From positions 244,584 to 308,583 of the forward strand of contig SAUG01000062.1 in NCBI GenBank assembly GCA_011316305.1: DNA of 64,000 nt, given 5' to 3'. The first letter of the stretch is position 1. Each line of letters starts with the position of its first letter. A program made the position numbers and the translations under genes. This document shows positions 1 through 11,151 of the stretch, piece after piece. The notes beneath the pieces were generated by a model that made no database searches, had not been told where the DNA came from, and worked only from the letters and a program-made list of their open reading frames with translations. This stretch comes from Rusavskia elegans. Taxonomy: Eukaryota > Ascomycota > Lecanoromycetes > Teloschistales > Teloschistaceae.

Positions 1-618
1 CCCAACCCAGGCCCAGATGCCGATTTTGGCATGGCTCCGACGTTTGTACCTGGTTCTACTTCTACGCCATCAAAGGAGGATACTCTCATAATCGGTCAGA
101 AAAACGGCAACCTCTATGCGCTCTCAGCTAGTGACGGCAAGCTTTTCTGGGCTCTGGCCACCAGTCCAACAGGCTTCACTGGAGGGCTGATATGGGCCGT
201 TGCCGTGGATGATACTGCCGTGTACTACACTGCAGTCAATTCCCAACGAAAGCCATGGAAACTCCAGAGCGGCACATCTCTCTCGAGCAGCGCGTTTGGT
301 GCGGCAACCTTGAAGAATGGCACGATACTGTGGGAGACGCCGTCGCCGGGAAACAGCACCACGGCGGTGCAACCAACAGTTGCTAATGATGTAGTATTAG
401 TTGGGGTGGGTGGTCCCGCTCCATACACCGGGCCTGGTAGCTTTCTTGCCCTCAATAAGTATACCGGGAATATTATAAGGGAGACGAGATTGGGTGCAGG
501 ATATTTCCAAGCCGGGATTGCGGTTGTGCAAGACTACGTCATGTTCGGCACAGGGTATGGTTATGGGCTTCCAGGAAGTGCCAATGGTACCTTTAACGTG
601 TGGCGACTGAGCAAGTGA
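1..618 (+). CDS. PQQ-type beta-propeller dehydrogenase, 3' end (partial)
   Basis: The window opens inside this gene; frame 1 is open from base 1 to the stop at 616-618, giving about 205 C-terminal residues. The sequence shows PQQ-propeller blade signatures: a G-x-LYAL-x-A-x-DGK-x-FW blade near residues 35-55, followed by repeats with GxxGxxxAL-x-KYTG. This pattern is typical of fungal polyvinyl-alcohol-dehydrogenase-like or PQQ-binding-like propeller proteins, which oxidise alcohols in the secretory or extracellular space. That role is inferred from family knowledge; the N-terminal signal peptide and most blades lie upstream of the window. Several N-x-S/T sequons are compatible with secretion. 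The catalytic assignment is uncertain because only the last blades are visible. Confidence 0.75.
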   Translation, partial: PNPGPDADFGMAPTFVPGSTSTPSKEDTLIIGQKNGNLYALSASDGKLFWALATSPTGFTGGLIWAVAVDDTAVYYTAVNSQRKPWKLQSGTSLSSSAFGAATLKNGTILWETPSPGNSTTAVQPTVANDVVLVGVGGPAPYTGPGSFLALNKYTGNIIRETRLGAGYFQAGIAVVQDYVMFGTGYGYGLPGSANGTFNVWRLSK

Positions 619-1079
619 TTTGACCTCATTGACTGATCATAAGGTATGCGATTACCCATGATCGCTTGATTGTGTTCAAAGCTTACCGGCACTCAGGCCC
701 ATTGGATGATCCCTGGAGCAAATGCCACTCCATAGTTCGCACGACTGTCCCGTAAGAGGAGCAACGGTCCGCGATTGCTTATGATTGAACAGTACATATA
801 TAACTATATATATATCTCGACGTCTCCAGCTTAAGCAATGCCCGTATCTCTCGCGAGGTACCGTCGTCATCCGGATGGTCTCTGCAGCTCGCCTCAGGGG
901 TAAATGCCACATGAAGATTACCAGTGCGGCAGTCGCATGGCGTCGAAAGCCACCAGGAGCGTGGCCCCCAAAACCATAGACTAGTGCTCTATGCGCTATC
1001 TAATCTCGGATCTGTTTCATTCCAAATTATTTCTCATCTCCTCAAGTTTTCTCAATTGAGATAGCAAAAGTCATTCGTT
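619..1079. other. Intergenic, nothing recognised
   Basis: This holds the 3' flank of the propeller gene and the 5' flank of the next gene. There is a short TA-rich run near 796-812 and no credible coding signal. Confidence 0.5.
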
Positions 1080-1783
1080 ATGAATATCTTTACGTTGTGT
1101 GTCGTCTTACTTTCGTTGTCATCTCACACTTTCGGTCTTGCACATTCACTATCACGGATCACGCAGTGGAACCGTCTACAGCCATCCAATCCACTTTCTC
1201 TAGCTAATAAAACAGAAAATGAGGTATCTAATCTCACGTAGGTGCCTCTATTCCCACCACATCCTGACCCTCTGGCCTCCATCCTCATTAAGTGATCTTC
1301 AACAACAGGGCCGTAAGGTGGCCACCATGCCCATATTATGTCAACATCCCAAAACGAAAAGGCAACCAATACATCCTCATCACCAAAAACGACCACCGCG
1401 ACCACGGCGCGCGAGCCCGAATACTCGCCCTCAGCGTCTGCACCCAAATGATCGAATGGCTCGAACAGCTCCCCCAGGGCAGCCTCATCGACAAACGCCA
1501 CTGGGAACACAAATCCTACGGCGATAGCCACGTCGCCGAGGAGTTCACCGTCTTCCTGGACCTCAACCCACCTGACGTGCACACCGATCACGATTCCGGC
1601 TATTTGGACAGGGAACAGGCTTATTTCGCCTTCCAACAATTCCGCGAATTGATAGCGCTTTACGGGGCCATGGTTGGGAAATTCGAAGTCCATGCTCTTG
1701 GGTTCAAGAGGGCGGAGTGTGCGATGCATATTTTTCCGTGGCCGATGGACGGAAAGGCGGACACTGGGAGGGTTACGAGCTGA
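1080..1783 (+). CDS. Small secreted protein of unknown family
   Basis: Two exons, 1080-1237 and 1309-1783, join to 210 residues. The 71-nt intron has a GTAGGT donor, a CTGAC branch at about 1263-1268 and an AACAG acceptor. The first exon encodes a classic signal peptide (MNIFTLCVVLLSLSSHTFGLA) that becomes visible only when the ATG at 1080 and the intron are used. The mature part has three cysteines and is rich in H, D and aromatic residues. A segment around HTDHDSGYLDREQAYFAFQQ looks acidic and helical. I do not recognise a family. Secretion is inferred from the N-terminus alone. A longer minus-strand frame over the same bases has no such features and is treated as a shadow. Confidence 0.6.
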
Positions 1784-3836
1784 TCTGCTCAGAAGGACGC
1801 GATTTTGGGGGTGGAAGGATCTGAGTGATTTGACATCCATACCCGGGGACTTTGATCCGAGAATGTCCGGTCGGGATGTTCTCCCATAGGGCCGAATAGT
1901 TTCGGAGTCTCCACGTTATGGCGGATCAGATGCAGGAACACACATCGTGGGGGAATACATGGATGGGTTAAAGTAGCCGCAGGCTGGTTGGCTATATCCG
2001 CTCATATAAGTATACGATATTCGTCGCAAGAAAACCCTCTTCGTATCTGCGCTTATGGAGCTTCCATCCAGCCAGATAACATCGTGATCTGCTTGACTGC
2101 ATGTGGTGATATCGTTGGACACGTTGATGTGGAAGAACCTTTGACAGAACAAGACTTCGTCATCCCACGTGAGGCTTCCCCATAGGAGGAAATGAAGTCA
2201 GCATGATGGCTATCGTCAGCAAGCACAATAGCTTCAGTCGCTATCCCCCCCCCCATCCTTTCCAACCACCATTATCAACAATCACACCTCGCCAACATTC
2301 TAATATACTACAGTATCTCCCCTAGCCAATTCGAAGAGGTTGGTAGCGCTGCAGCACATCCTTCGCCTCCACCCCAACCCCTCGTCATGCCACAAGAGAT
2401 CGAATCCAATATAGGCTACGTATTACCCACCAAACAGGTCCCATCGAATTAAATATCATTGGATATTGCTGTGCTATCACATGTTCTACTCTACGTATAC
2501 CGTTCCAGAAACAGCCACCTAGTAGAATCCCATTAATCGATATAGGCGAAATAATATGTCGAGGTACCGATGTCATATTCCTTTTATTGCGATTGGTTGT
2601 TTGTACCGTAAGCGGCCAATAAGGATTACCTCCCCATTTAAAAATATCGATAACTGCAGAAAGCGAACGGATGTCACAGTGTGCCCTGCCGACTTTTCCT
2701 TCATATGAGTCTCTTCTATTTCCTATATCGTTCCTCCCGCTCCTCCTTTCCCCTACTCCTGTTTTCCCCGCTCCTCTAACTATCTATCTTTCTTCCCATC
2801 CCTTACTTCCTCTTTTTATATTTCTATCTCTAATTTCTTTCCTTTTCTTTACTTTCTTTTCCTTTCCTTTCCTTTCCTTTCCTTTCCTTTCCTTTATTTT
2901 CCTTTCTCCTCCTCCTTATCCTGTCTTGACCTCACCTCCTATCCCTCCTTTCTTGTTCCTTCCCCTCATCCAAGTTCATATACAAGCTGCTGCTTTCTCC
3001 TTCCAAAAACCGCAATATCAATGACAACCACTTGGGGACTTAGAATTGAGATACGAGAGGTGTTTTGAATTTCCATATTAGGGGGGATATATAGGTCGAG
3101 GAGTAAAGAGGAAGGGCAGGGAAGGGAAGGGTTTATTTAGGAGGTAAGAAGAGAAGGTCAGGGGAGGGGAAAGGAAAAGGAAAAGGGGGTATAGTTTGAT
3201 AGAGTTAATAAGTAGGGTGTTGGCTGGTGGCGGGATTGGAAATAGAGATAGTAATAGCAGTATTATAGGAGACGAGATAGATAGCGTAGGGATCTATAAC
3301 GGGTTTACAGTATAGCAGTGTATATATCTATATATGCAGATAAGAAAGGAAGGGAGATTTTAAGGGTGAATAGGCGATGGGTTGGATATTAGTGGAAAGG
3401 AGTTGACTTTCCCCCTTAGGGAGGTGACTCCGAGTATTTATGATTTTACATCAGGTTGTACCTTAACAGATGCTCTATTCCTTTCTTTTTCTCCCTATCC
3501 GATGATTATATACTCCATATTGCCCATTTCACAAGGTATCTCATGTATCTTGGACTGCAAAACGGGCTGCTTCGTTTAATCCATGAACGACCACGACAAG
3601 TCACGAATGGGCAGGTATACCTTCATCTATCATTTGAAATCAATCATAACCCATACCTTACCTTATTCATGATTACTTGATTGGGAGTCACCACACACCA
3701 AAATGCAGCGCAAACGCTGGGAAGTTGGGTAAGACATCACGGTGCGCTCTCCAAACATTCCATGACGACCTTTGCATCACCCTTACACCTTCCTCCTCTG
3801 CATCATCTTCTCGTACATAAAAAAAACATAAGTACG
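1784..3836. other. Gene-free 2 kb with polypyrimidine then polypurine tracts
   Basis: No credible coding sequence. From about 2725 to 2960 the + strand is almost pure pyrimidine; from about 3050 to 3200 it is strongly purine-rich (GGGAAGG and GGAAAAGG runs). The two blocks are roughly complementary. The last ~130 bases are the 5' flank of the FAD oxidoreductase gene. Confidence 0.6.
2861..2895. repeat. (CCTTT)7 microsatellite
   Basis: Seven perfect CCTTT units, flanked on both sides by imperfect CTTT/CCTTTT units within the larger polypyrimidine block. Confidence 0.95.
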
Positions 3837-5939
3837 ATGACGATCCCAATCCACGACATCCTCATCATCGGCGCCGGTCCCGCAGGTCTAGCAGTCGCAG
3901 CCCGCCTCCGCGAACCGACTCCCTCTGCTGTTTTCACAGACGCAGAACATAACCGCTACCAATGGATCAAGAAACATTCGGGACGTATGAATCTCCGTCC
4001 GCGTGGATGTGGGGCGCAGAGATCGAAGTGTTCGTCTGTGGGTGGTTGTAACGACGTAAAGGGGTTCGATCGTTCCGTACTTTTTTTCCAAAGCCATGAC
4101 ATCTAATGATATGCCGGTCCAGGGATGACGATACCACAGCACCGTCCGGCAGTACCCACCGTCTTGACATCAAAGTCCTCGACAGTAGCGGCCCCAATTG
4201 GCTTCACAGCTGGATCGCCAATTTCGCTGCCTTAGGGATCTCGCACCTTCGAAGTCCCATGTTCTTCCACCCTTGCCCACGGGATCGCGATGGGTTGCTC
4301 GCTTTCGTGCAAGAGACGGGCCGCTGCGACGAATGCGTTGAGATTGCGAATTGTGTGGGTAAATCGATGAGTAAACATCGACGGAAGAAGAAAATAGCCA
4401 AGGGGCATGAGATCGGGACGGTGACGAGTAAGAAAGGGGCGGCTTTGGAGATTGATGAGAGGGATCGGAAGGATTATTTCACGCCGAGTGCCGAGGTCTT
4501 TTGTGATTATTGTCGGGATGTGGTGGGAAGGTATGGCTTGGAGGTAAGTAAATTCGGGAGCTCCTTTACCCCAGTCCCGCTTGACTTTGGAGCTGTCCCT
4601 GGCATGCTAGGTATTCGAGACCTCGATTGACATGCCAATCGGAAGGCTTGCCAAGCCATAATGCGACACACCATGATCGATCACATTTGTACTCCTGAGA
4701 CAGTTGCATTGAATGCTGACTTGGAGATCTACTGCAGGATTTGGTGGAAGAAGCACAGGTTGCTTCGATTGATTTCGGTTCTCATGATGTGGAAGTCGAT
4801 CTCCATCACGAGGATGACCCTGCAGTGAGACTCTTTAAGGTCACCGCTACAGATGGGAATATCAGGTTCGCAAAGGTCGTTGTCCTGGCTATTGGGGCTG
4901 GTGGGAAACCGAACATGCCTCGGAAATTGTCAGCCGTCGAGAAGGAAGGGGCGTGTCATAGCACACAATTACCCAAGCAGGTGTTCCTGGCTCCGAGCGT
5001 GACGCATAAGATACTGAAAAGGGTGCCGACGGCCGTGGTGGTTGTCGGAGGCGGTTTGACGGCGGCACAGATTGCTAATCAGTGTATAGAGAATGAAGTG
5101 GGCAATGTTTTCATGGTCATGCGGAGTGCTCTAAAACGTACGTCACTGGCCAAAGAGATATCCGAAGACCATGGAAGATGAGCTTACCAAATCGTGCGTA
5201 GTAAAACCATTCGATATCGATCTCGACTGGATGGGCAAGTTCCAAAACGTGCAGAAAGCCGCGTTCTGGTCTGCCGATAGCGACGAGGGTAAGCAAAGAT
5301 CTACTCAAGCAGTCAGTCCACTTCTAAATCATCCTTTACTGAACTGCCAATCCAGAGCGTCTCGAGATGTTGCTCAAAGCACGCAATGGCGGCTCCATCC
5401 CACCTCGCTATTTCAAGAAATTGCAGACACATGTTGCGAACGGTTCGTTATCCATTCACATACATACCACAGTCAAAGACCAGGTTTGGGATGATCAGCG
5501 CAAAAGCTGGAATATAGAAACAGACCCACCGATTGTCGATCTCCCACGACGAATCGACTACATCTACTACGCCACTGGTGTTCAGCCTGATATCGAATGC
5601 CATCCATTTCTCTCATCACTGCGCGAGAAATTCCCAATTGAAGTGAAGGGCGGTCTGCCGTGCTTGACACAAGATCTTGCGTGGGCGAAGGACGTACCGC
5701 TTTTCGTGGCAGGCAGGTTGGCCGGGTTGAGGATCGGGCCAGATTGTGGCAATCTGGAAGGGGCGAGGGCGGGCGCTGAGAGGATATCTTGGGCCGTGGA
5801 GGATGTATTGGAAGGTTGGCGGCGGGATGGATGTGAGGATGCTGATGATGAATACCATAGGCTTTGTCAGAGGGTGAAGAGTGTCAATATGTATGGATCT
5901 CTGGGTGGGTTTGAACAGTCGGAATTGGCTGGTCCGTAG
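3837..5939 (+). CDS. FAD/NAD(P)-dependent oxidoreductase (ornithine-monooxygenase-like fold)
   Basis: Five exons: 3837 to about 4033 (4027 is an alternative donor), 4123-4543, 4738-5137, 5202-5288 and 5356-5939, about 562 residues. The N-terminal dinucleotide-binding motif GAGPAGLAVAARL lies at residues 10-22. A second Rossmann motif, VVVVGGGLTAAQIAN, sits mid-protein in exon 3. An ATG-type motif (YYATGVQPDIE) and a C-terminal GRLAGLRIGPDCGNLEGARAGAERI-type FAD segment complete a two-dinucleotide-domain flavoprotein. These are features of FAD/NAD(P) monooxygenases related to ornithine N5-oxygenases; the substrate is unknown. The first intron acceptor (CTAATG branch, CCAG at 4119-4122) is clear, but its donor is ambiguous. 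The gene converges on the HET gene, 113 bp away. Its closeness to a chloroperoxidase, a flavin monooxygenase and a terpene cyclase suggests, but does not prove, a biosynthetic role. Confidence 0.8.
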
Positions 5940-6052
5940 TCGACCTGATCGGACACCTTCATCTTGATCGAAGGACATTCGTATGCAGTATATGCCACAA
6001 TCGCATAACATTCGTCCTCTGTGCATTTAGCTTGACATGTCCAATGACTATG

Positions 6053-7972
6053 TCAGATGAGCACAAGATCTTGCAAAGGAAGATCCTCATCGTAATATTC
6101 CATCAAAGGCCTGTGCATGTTGAGAGGCTCTATCACCCTAGAGAGATCACGTATATCCATAAAACTGTCAAGCCATTCAGGGGAAATTAACGGTCCAATG
6201 AGTCGATAGCTGTTCGTATTCGTGACGGGCCTCAAGACTGCAGGCAGCGAGCTTGATCTAATATACGCAAATACATCGCCTTCTCGCCACGACAATGGTG
6301 CCATTGTGGATTTCAATGACCTGCCCATCTTTTGCATGAACGTTGATAGGGGCCACGGTGGCCTAAGCTGTCCCGGTTTTGCTCCTGGCATATTGAGAGG
6401 CTCTACTTTAACAGGGACGTACTCCTTCTCCTTCCACCGCTTATCCCACAACGACCGCCAATTCCTAGGATGAAGAGCGTACCTTTTTAGGTGACCTAAT
6501 AGTAAGCCAGGGCAGACGAGTTCTCCTTGAGAACGTAACACGGGACAGTTCACTGGTCGCTCCCGCATATGTGCATTGTTTGCAGCACATAAGGCGGTTC
6601 GATTCTGGTAATGTGGTTGTTGGCCATCGATAATGTGAGCGTAATAATTAAGGAATATGTCTGGGAATGAGCGGCTTCGACGATCTTCCATGGCCGACCA
6701 TACGCAATCAAGAACAGACTTTTCGGCCAATAGACTCCAATCAGGACACCAACTGGCGTATTCTTCCTGTGAACTTCCCTGCCGCCTAGTCTCGTAAGCA
6801 AAGAACATCGGATCCACCGATCGAGCTTGTTGCATCAGATAGATTGTTGTATTCTCATACACGCTCTTCACAGGTAGCCGGTAGTCGATCTTGATGCTCG
6901 CCTCTTCTGATGGATTCGTATTGAATGTCGAGGGCGTGTGGTCGAATTTTGCGGTGGTCATGCTTGCGACTCCGTACACAAAATCTCGAGGGTCACTCGC
7001 CTCGAAATGCTTTGAACCTCGAAGCACGACATCCAAGTCCCGACGATGAGATCCTGAACGATGGACAGCTTTCAGAACGACTTTTGCTTTGTCTTCAGCA
7101 CCTCCCTGGCAAAGCAGATGCAAAGATGCCGGGATTCGCGTCAATAGTCGGTATTCATGTGAGTCTCTCATAGCATCAAACATCGATTGACCTTGAGTCA
7201 GAAGTGCCGTGACATTCACGGAAAATCTTTGCCAGTCAAGACTAACGAAGCCGATCTGCACATCAAGGCTGTTAGCCATGAACACCTCCTGTCTCACCCA
7301 GGTCCGCGTGAACCATGGAGCTTTGAGAAGCAGTTGAACACCAAGAAGGAGTTGCCTGAAGCCTTCATGACAAAGATCGGCATGACTCATGTCGAAGTCA
7401 ACCTTGTCAAGAAGCTGTAATGCAGAACCACAACATGTATACGTTTGACCAAGGTATGCAATGACTTTGACCGCTTTATAGTAGACCGAAGACATCCTGA
7501 AGACTTGCACGCTTTTCTCTTCGTTGTCTGCCTGGTTGATGCACAATGCGTCAATCCAAATAAAGCGGGGCCTATCTTTTAGCCGGAGGTGAATGAGTGC
7601 ATCGTAAAGGGTGGTGAGTACTGATATGTCATGTCCATTACATTGTATCGGCATTGTCTCGGTGGAAAATCCCCAGCTGTAAGAGAGGGTCTCATATGTG
7701 ATGGATTTCTTTGTATCATCCAGTTCAACACCGTCATAAAAGGTCATGTTCGCTATCGAGAGACTCGTGACCATTGACGTGTCAATATCTCCAGGTTCGA
7801 TGCACAGGACTCGGATTTGAGTCGGACGTAGTCGTTGATTCCATATTGGGAGCGTACCATTTGCCGAGGGTTGGTAGCGTGGCTGGGACTTTCCATCGGC
7901 GCTCTGCAAGCTGTCTACAGTGTAGTCGGTTCTGTAATTTCTTACAAGACAAGTCTCATCGCAGAGCGGCAT
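6053..7972 (-). CDS. Heterokaryon-incompatibility (HET) domain protein
   Basis: An uninterrupted 639-residue frame. HET-domain signatures are visible in order: a YETLSYSWG block near residues 92-100, then FIWIDALCINQADNEEKSVQV near 137-157, then a YYKAVKVIAYLG block. This domain is known from fungal vegetative-incompatibility genes, where it triggers cell death after fusion of unlike individuals. No NACHT, WD or ankyrin region follows; the C-terminal 400 residues are not recognised. The gene lies tail-to-tail with the FAD oxidoreductase. HET genes are abundant and variable in Pezizomycotina, so its presence here may be unrelated to the flanking oxidative enzymes. An internal intron cannot be excluded, but the open frame makes it unnecessary. 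Confidence 0.9.
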   Translation of the reverse strand: MPLCDETCLVRNYRTDYTVDSLQSADGKSQPRYQPSANGTLPIWNQRLRPTQIRVLCIEPGDIDTSMVTSLSIANMTFYDGVELDDTKKSITYETLSYSWGFSTETMPIQCNGHDISVLTTLYDALIHLRLKDRPRFIWIDALCINQADNEEKSVQVFRMSSVYYKAVKVIAYLGQTYTCCGSALQLLDKVDFDMSHADLCHEGFRQLLLGVQLLLKAPWFTRTWVRQEVFMANSLDVQIGFVSLDWQRFSVNVTALLTQGQSMFDAMRDSHEYRLLTRIPASLHLLCQGGAEDKAKVVLKAVHRSGSHRRDLDVVLRGSKHFEASDPRDFVYGVASMTTAKFDHTPSTFNTNPSEEASIKIDYRLPVKSVYENTTIYLMQQARSVDPMFFAYETRRQGSSQEEYASWCPDWSLLAEKSVLDCVWSAMEDRRSRSFPDIFLNYYAHIIDGQQPHYQNRTALCAANNAHMRERPVNCPVLRSQGELVCPGLLLGHLKRYALHPRNWRSLWDKRWKEKEYVPVKVEPLNMPGAKPGQLRPPWPLSTFMQKMGRSLKSTMAPLSWREGDVFAYIRSSSLPAVLRPVTNTNSYRLIGPLISPEWLDSFMDIRDLSRVIEPLNMHRPLMEYYDEDLPLQDLVLI

Positions 7973-8150
7973 GTTTGAGGGTGTTCAGACACTGTCCGGG
8001 TCCGTCGCAGAACGCAACAAGCTGTCTTGCTGCTGTGTTCATGTCGTAGCCTTACAGCCTTACTCGGGGTAATGTTTGTACCACCGTAGATTCTTATGAT
8101 TGGCGGTTAATTCGGGATACAATCGTATAGATAAGGCTTCTTCAACCTCT

Positions 8151-8165
8151 CTGTACGGAGTACAG
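8151..8165. repeat. Short palindrome CTGTACGGAGTACAG
   Basis: Six-base arms around a GGA centre. The core TACGGAGTA also occurs in inverse form just outside the right arm of the fold-back element near 29570. Function unknown. Confidence 0.5.
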
Positions 8166-9156
8166 TGCATACCTACAGGAGGTGGTTAGTTTCCGAGGAC
8201 TGCAAATCTTGTGTCAGCCGAAAGAGGAATCATTTGAAGTTAGTAATGCATGGCCCTGACGAGAATTCTATAGAGAAGATAAGGTACCTTAACGAGCCTG
8301 TCGGACCGAGATGGCCTTCGTAAGCTCGTAAGCTCGCTTACTCAGCCCAACTCGGTCACTCGATTACTCTAGTCACGTAAAGTAGCTTCTTGGCCGCACA
8401 CTGTAGCCAATCGTTCAAGGCTTGTTAGGCGGGTAGTATATAGGGTATCTTAATTAAACCGTATTGTATTTTGCTTTACACTAGTGGATGCCTAGCGGAG
8501 TAAACTATTGGCCAATTTGGGAAGGTCCTGCGGCGACGGGCATGAAAGTCCCCGTGGAGATTTTGGAGAAATGCTTTCTTGTTGATGGCAGGATACATCT
8601 TCGAAAACAACTGAGTCACTACCTACCTGGAGAAGGGCGCGATGTCCTTCATTCGGCTGATCAGCCGAACTTTGCACAGCGCCTCTTCTGGTCTTCAATC
8701 AATTGGTGGGGTCTCTCCTCCAATGCATTGATTTGGCGGACTTTCATGTGCTTCGACATGCAGAGAGGCTTTTTCGGCTTCGGTATTCGTCACTGCTCTT
8801 CATCTTCTGATGTCACTTGGTAACGTATTTTTGTGTGAGAAGGTAGGCTTAGCCAGGCTTGAGTTGGCTATGCATTGCCTCGGAGCCACTTCCCACCAGC
8901 CTATGGGATACCATCTCACGTCAGATTTGAACCACAGCCTGAACGGTTGGCTAACCCATGATCGCGTCCAAAGCCGTTGGCGAGGAAAGCTATCGAAATC
9001 ATGGACACCGCTGCTTCTCACCCCTGCGATATAATTCCAAATACTAGAAGTCGCAAATCGTTGTCGCTGAATAACATAGCCGACGGTCATGACCCCTAAG
9101 CTCCTATGGTCGCTTGATAGGGGCTTACGGGTCATGGCCGTTGACTAGGACTCAAC

Positions 9157-9163
9157 TATAAAG
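9157..9163 (+). promoter_or_regulatory. TATA-like box upstream of chloroperoxidase
   Basis: TATAAAG lies 114 bases before the proposed ATG at 9277, in the right place for a core promoter. The assignment rests on position and sequence only. Confidence 0.35.
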
Positions 9164-9276
9164 ATTGCTAGAGCATTCCAACCCTGAGAAACTTTGGAAA
9201 GTGACAACCGAGTTTGACTCAAGAACAGTAGCCAGTCGACAGAATTCCAATTCATCATTGAAGAATATAGCTCATC

Positions 9277-10197
9277 ATGCTTGCAAAAGTTGGTCTCTCT
9301 TTTCTTTTTGCAACGCTCGCCATTTGTGACCCGAAGGGCCATCGATGGCAGCACCCGCTGTCCACAGACCGTAAGGCCTAAGGTTCACATACGCTTCTCA
9401 ACGACAGGCAGCTTACCATCTCGTTAGGTCGCAGTCCATGTCCCGGTATCAACGCCATCGCCAACCATGGCTACCTGCCTCGCAACGGTCTGAATATCTC
9501 CTTGGAACAATTCATCACTGGCTTCAGGGAAGGACTCAACTTCGATGCAGAATTTGTCAGGGACGCCGTGAAAGTGTATCAGCCCTTCACCACAACGGGG
9601 TACAACAATACGCTAAACCTCAATGACCTTGACCATCATTCCAGTGAGCTGATCCTTATGTTCTTCTATCCTCGCTCGTGATGCTACAGTCGGGTCGTAC
9701 AGCTAACGTGTCGGTTCTCCCTCAGTTCCCGGCGAGCACGACGGCAGCCTCAGCCGTAATGACCTGTTTTTCGGCGACAATCACAGCTTCAACAAGACGA
9801 TCTGGAATACTGTGGCGGCCCATTTCCACAACGACACCATCTCCATCCCAGTCGCCGCCAGAGCGCGCCAGGACCGCTTCGATGCCGCCAGGGCCATCAA
9901 TAAAGAGTTCACGCCCAGCAACCTTTCCAGTTTTGGCGAATCGGCGTTGTACCTCAAGGCTATGAGGGGTCAGGATAAGGAAACGAAGACGAAATACGTG
10001 CAGATCTTATTCCGTGAGTCGAGGTTCCTCGTGAGGGATTTCATATGTGTTCCTCATTCTGACAGACCACAGGCGAGGAACGAATTCCTTTCAAGGAGGG
10101 ATACAAGAGATCCAATGTCTCGATCAGTAATAAAGATGTAGGCGTGATCGCGTTTGAGCTTGCGAGAGCTTCAGGATGTCAGACTTTGGAATGTTGA
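9277..10197 (+). CDS. Heme-thiolate peroxidase (chloroperoxidase, peroxidase family 2)
   Basis: Four exons, 9277-9370, 9428-9643, 9726-10013 and 10073-10197, total exactly 723 nt and 240 residues. A short hydrophobic leader (residues 1-17) indicates secretion. After splicing, the heme-ligand motif reads RSPCPGINAIANHGYLPR, with the proximal cysteine at residue 36; the catalytic acid motif EHDGSLSR begins at Glu107. Both are the defining motifs of fungal chloroperoxidases and unspecific-peroxygenase relatives, which use H2O2 to halogenate or oxygenate substrates. The length matches short-type family members. All three introns (57-82 nt) have GT-AG ends and restore the frame. Neighbouring flavin enzymes and a terpene cyclase make an oxidative tailoring role possible. 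An extracellular detoxification or ligninolytic role is equally open. Confidence 0.88.
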
Positions 10198-11151
10198 TCT
10201 CTTAGTTCATTTGGAACCAGCTAGCGAGAATGTGTTTCTTCGACAACAACAGTCACTCATATCGTATGACAACCATTTCTATGAAACGGTCGTACAGCGA
10301 TCGTCACCTAGATTGTATCCGAAACGATCGTTGCACGAAATTGCGTCTGTGTAACGTTCTTAACTATCATGTTTAGACGAGGATCACGACATGGTTTCGC
10401 TGGGGAGTATAGGTCAGCGCAACATATTCCTCGAAATCCAATCACTTGATGGTTTCATCTCTCAAAGTCGAGCGACCTCCTACCATGATATGTTCATTGC
10501 AGTCTGAATGCTGAAATCATGAAGATAACATACCGTCGATGTTGAGATCAATGTCAAGAACTGACTTGAGAGATATAGGTTTACCCTGGGCAGACCTTGG
10601 AGCTGATTTGCTACTCGAGTACGAAAGCTTTCAACGCTCAAGAGACTCGGTGACAAGTCATTAAACCTGCCCCTTTACTACGATAAGATCTGAAATCGGG
10701 ACGATCAAATTGCAGCTTGTCAAAAGTCATGCACACGATTTATTATCTTAGGGTGATAGTTGTGGATGGATACAAATTAGTCAGCGTGCACGAAGATGAT
10801 TGGCGGCTTTTTCGGGATGCACTCATGGCACCCGGAAGTTGCCGCGACAGTCGACTCCCACTGGACCATAAGCGAACCCTAGGCAGCCTTCCCTTCCCAT
10901 ATGGAGCACTCATTGTAGACTATCAGAAAGCCCGGAACTAAAAAGCCTATCCAGGCTTCTTCCTGGGCCATCATGACCATCTCAAGGCTCAGCCAGGCAG
11001 CAATACGGTGTAAATATGATCATCATACCACAGCCGGTTCTAAGGATATGGTATTCCTTGACGAAGGATTGACTCCAAGAGAAAGAGCTTCTGTTCATAT
11101 GCTTCCCCTTGTACGTCGTAAAATTGCCGCTAGCAAAAAGAAAAGGATACA
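10198..11151. other. Intergenic, nothing recognised
   Basis: 3' flank of the chloroperoxidase and 5' flank of the FAD monooxygenase. Only short frames without domain character are present. Confidence 0.5.

Larger units (their letters stand above)
7973..9276. other. Intergenic between HET gene and chloroperoxidase
   Basis: Upstream region shared by the divergent HET (minus) and chloroperoxidase (plus) genes. It holds a short palindrome at 8151-8165 (CTGTAC-GGA-GTACAG) and two short open frames (8488-8823 plus, 8800-9135 minus) with no recognisable protein character. Confidence 0.5.

Noticed and set aside
1124..1840. Minus-strand frame of 238 codons
   Set aside because: Lies opposite the secreted-protein gene, which has a signal peptide and a well-formed intron; the minus product has odd hydrophobic composition and no motif.
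8488..8823. Plus frame of 111 codons upstream of chloroperoxidase
   Set aside because: No domain, no splice partner, overlaps another equally poor frame on the other strand.
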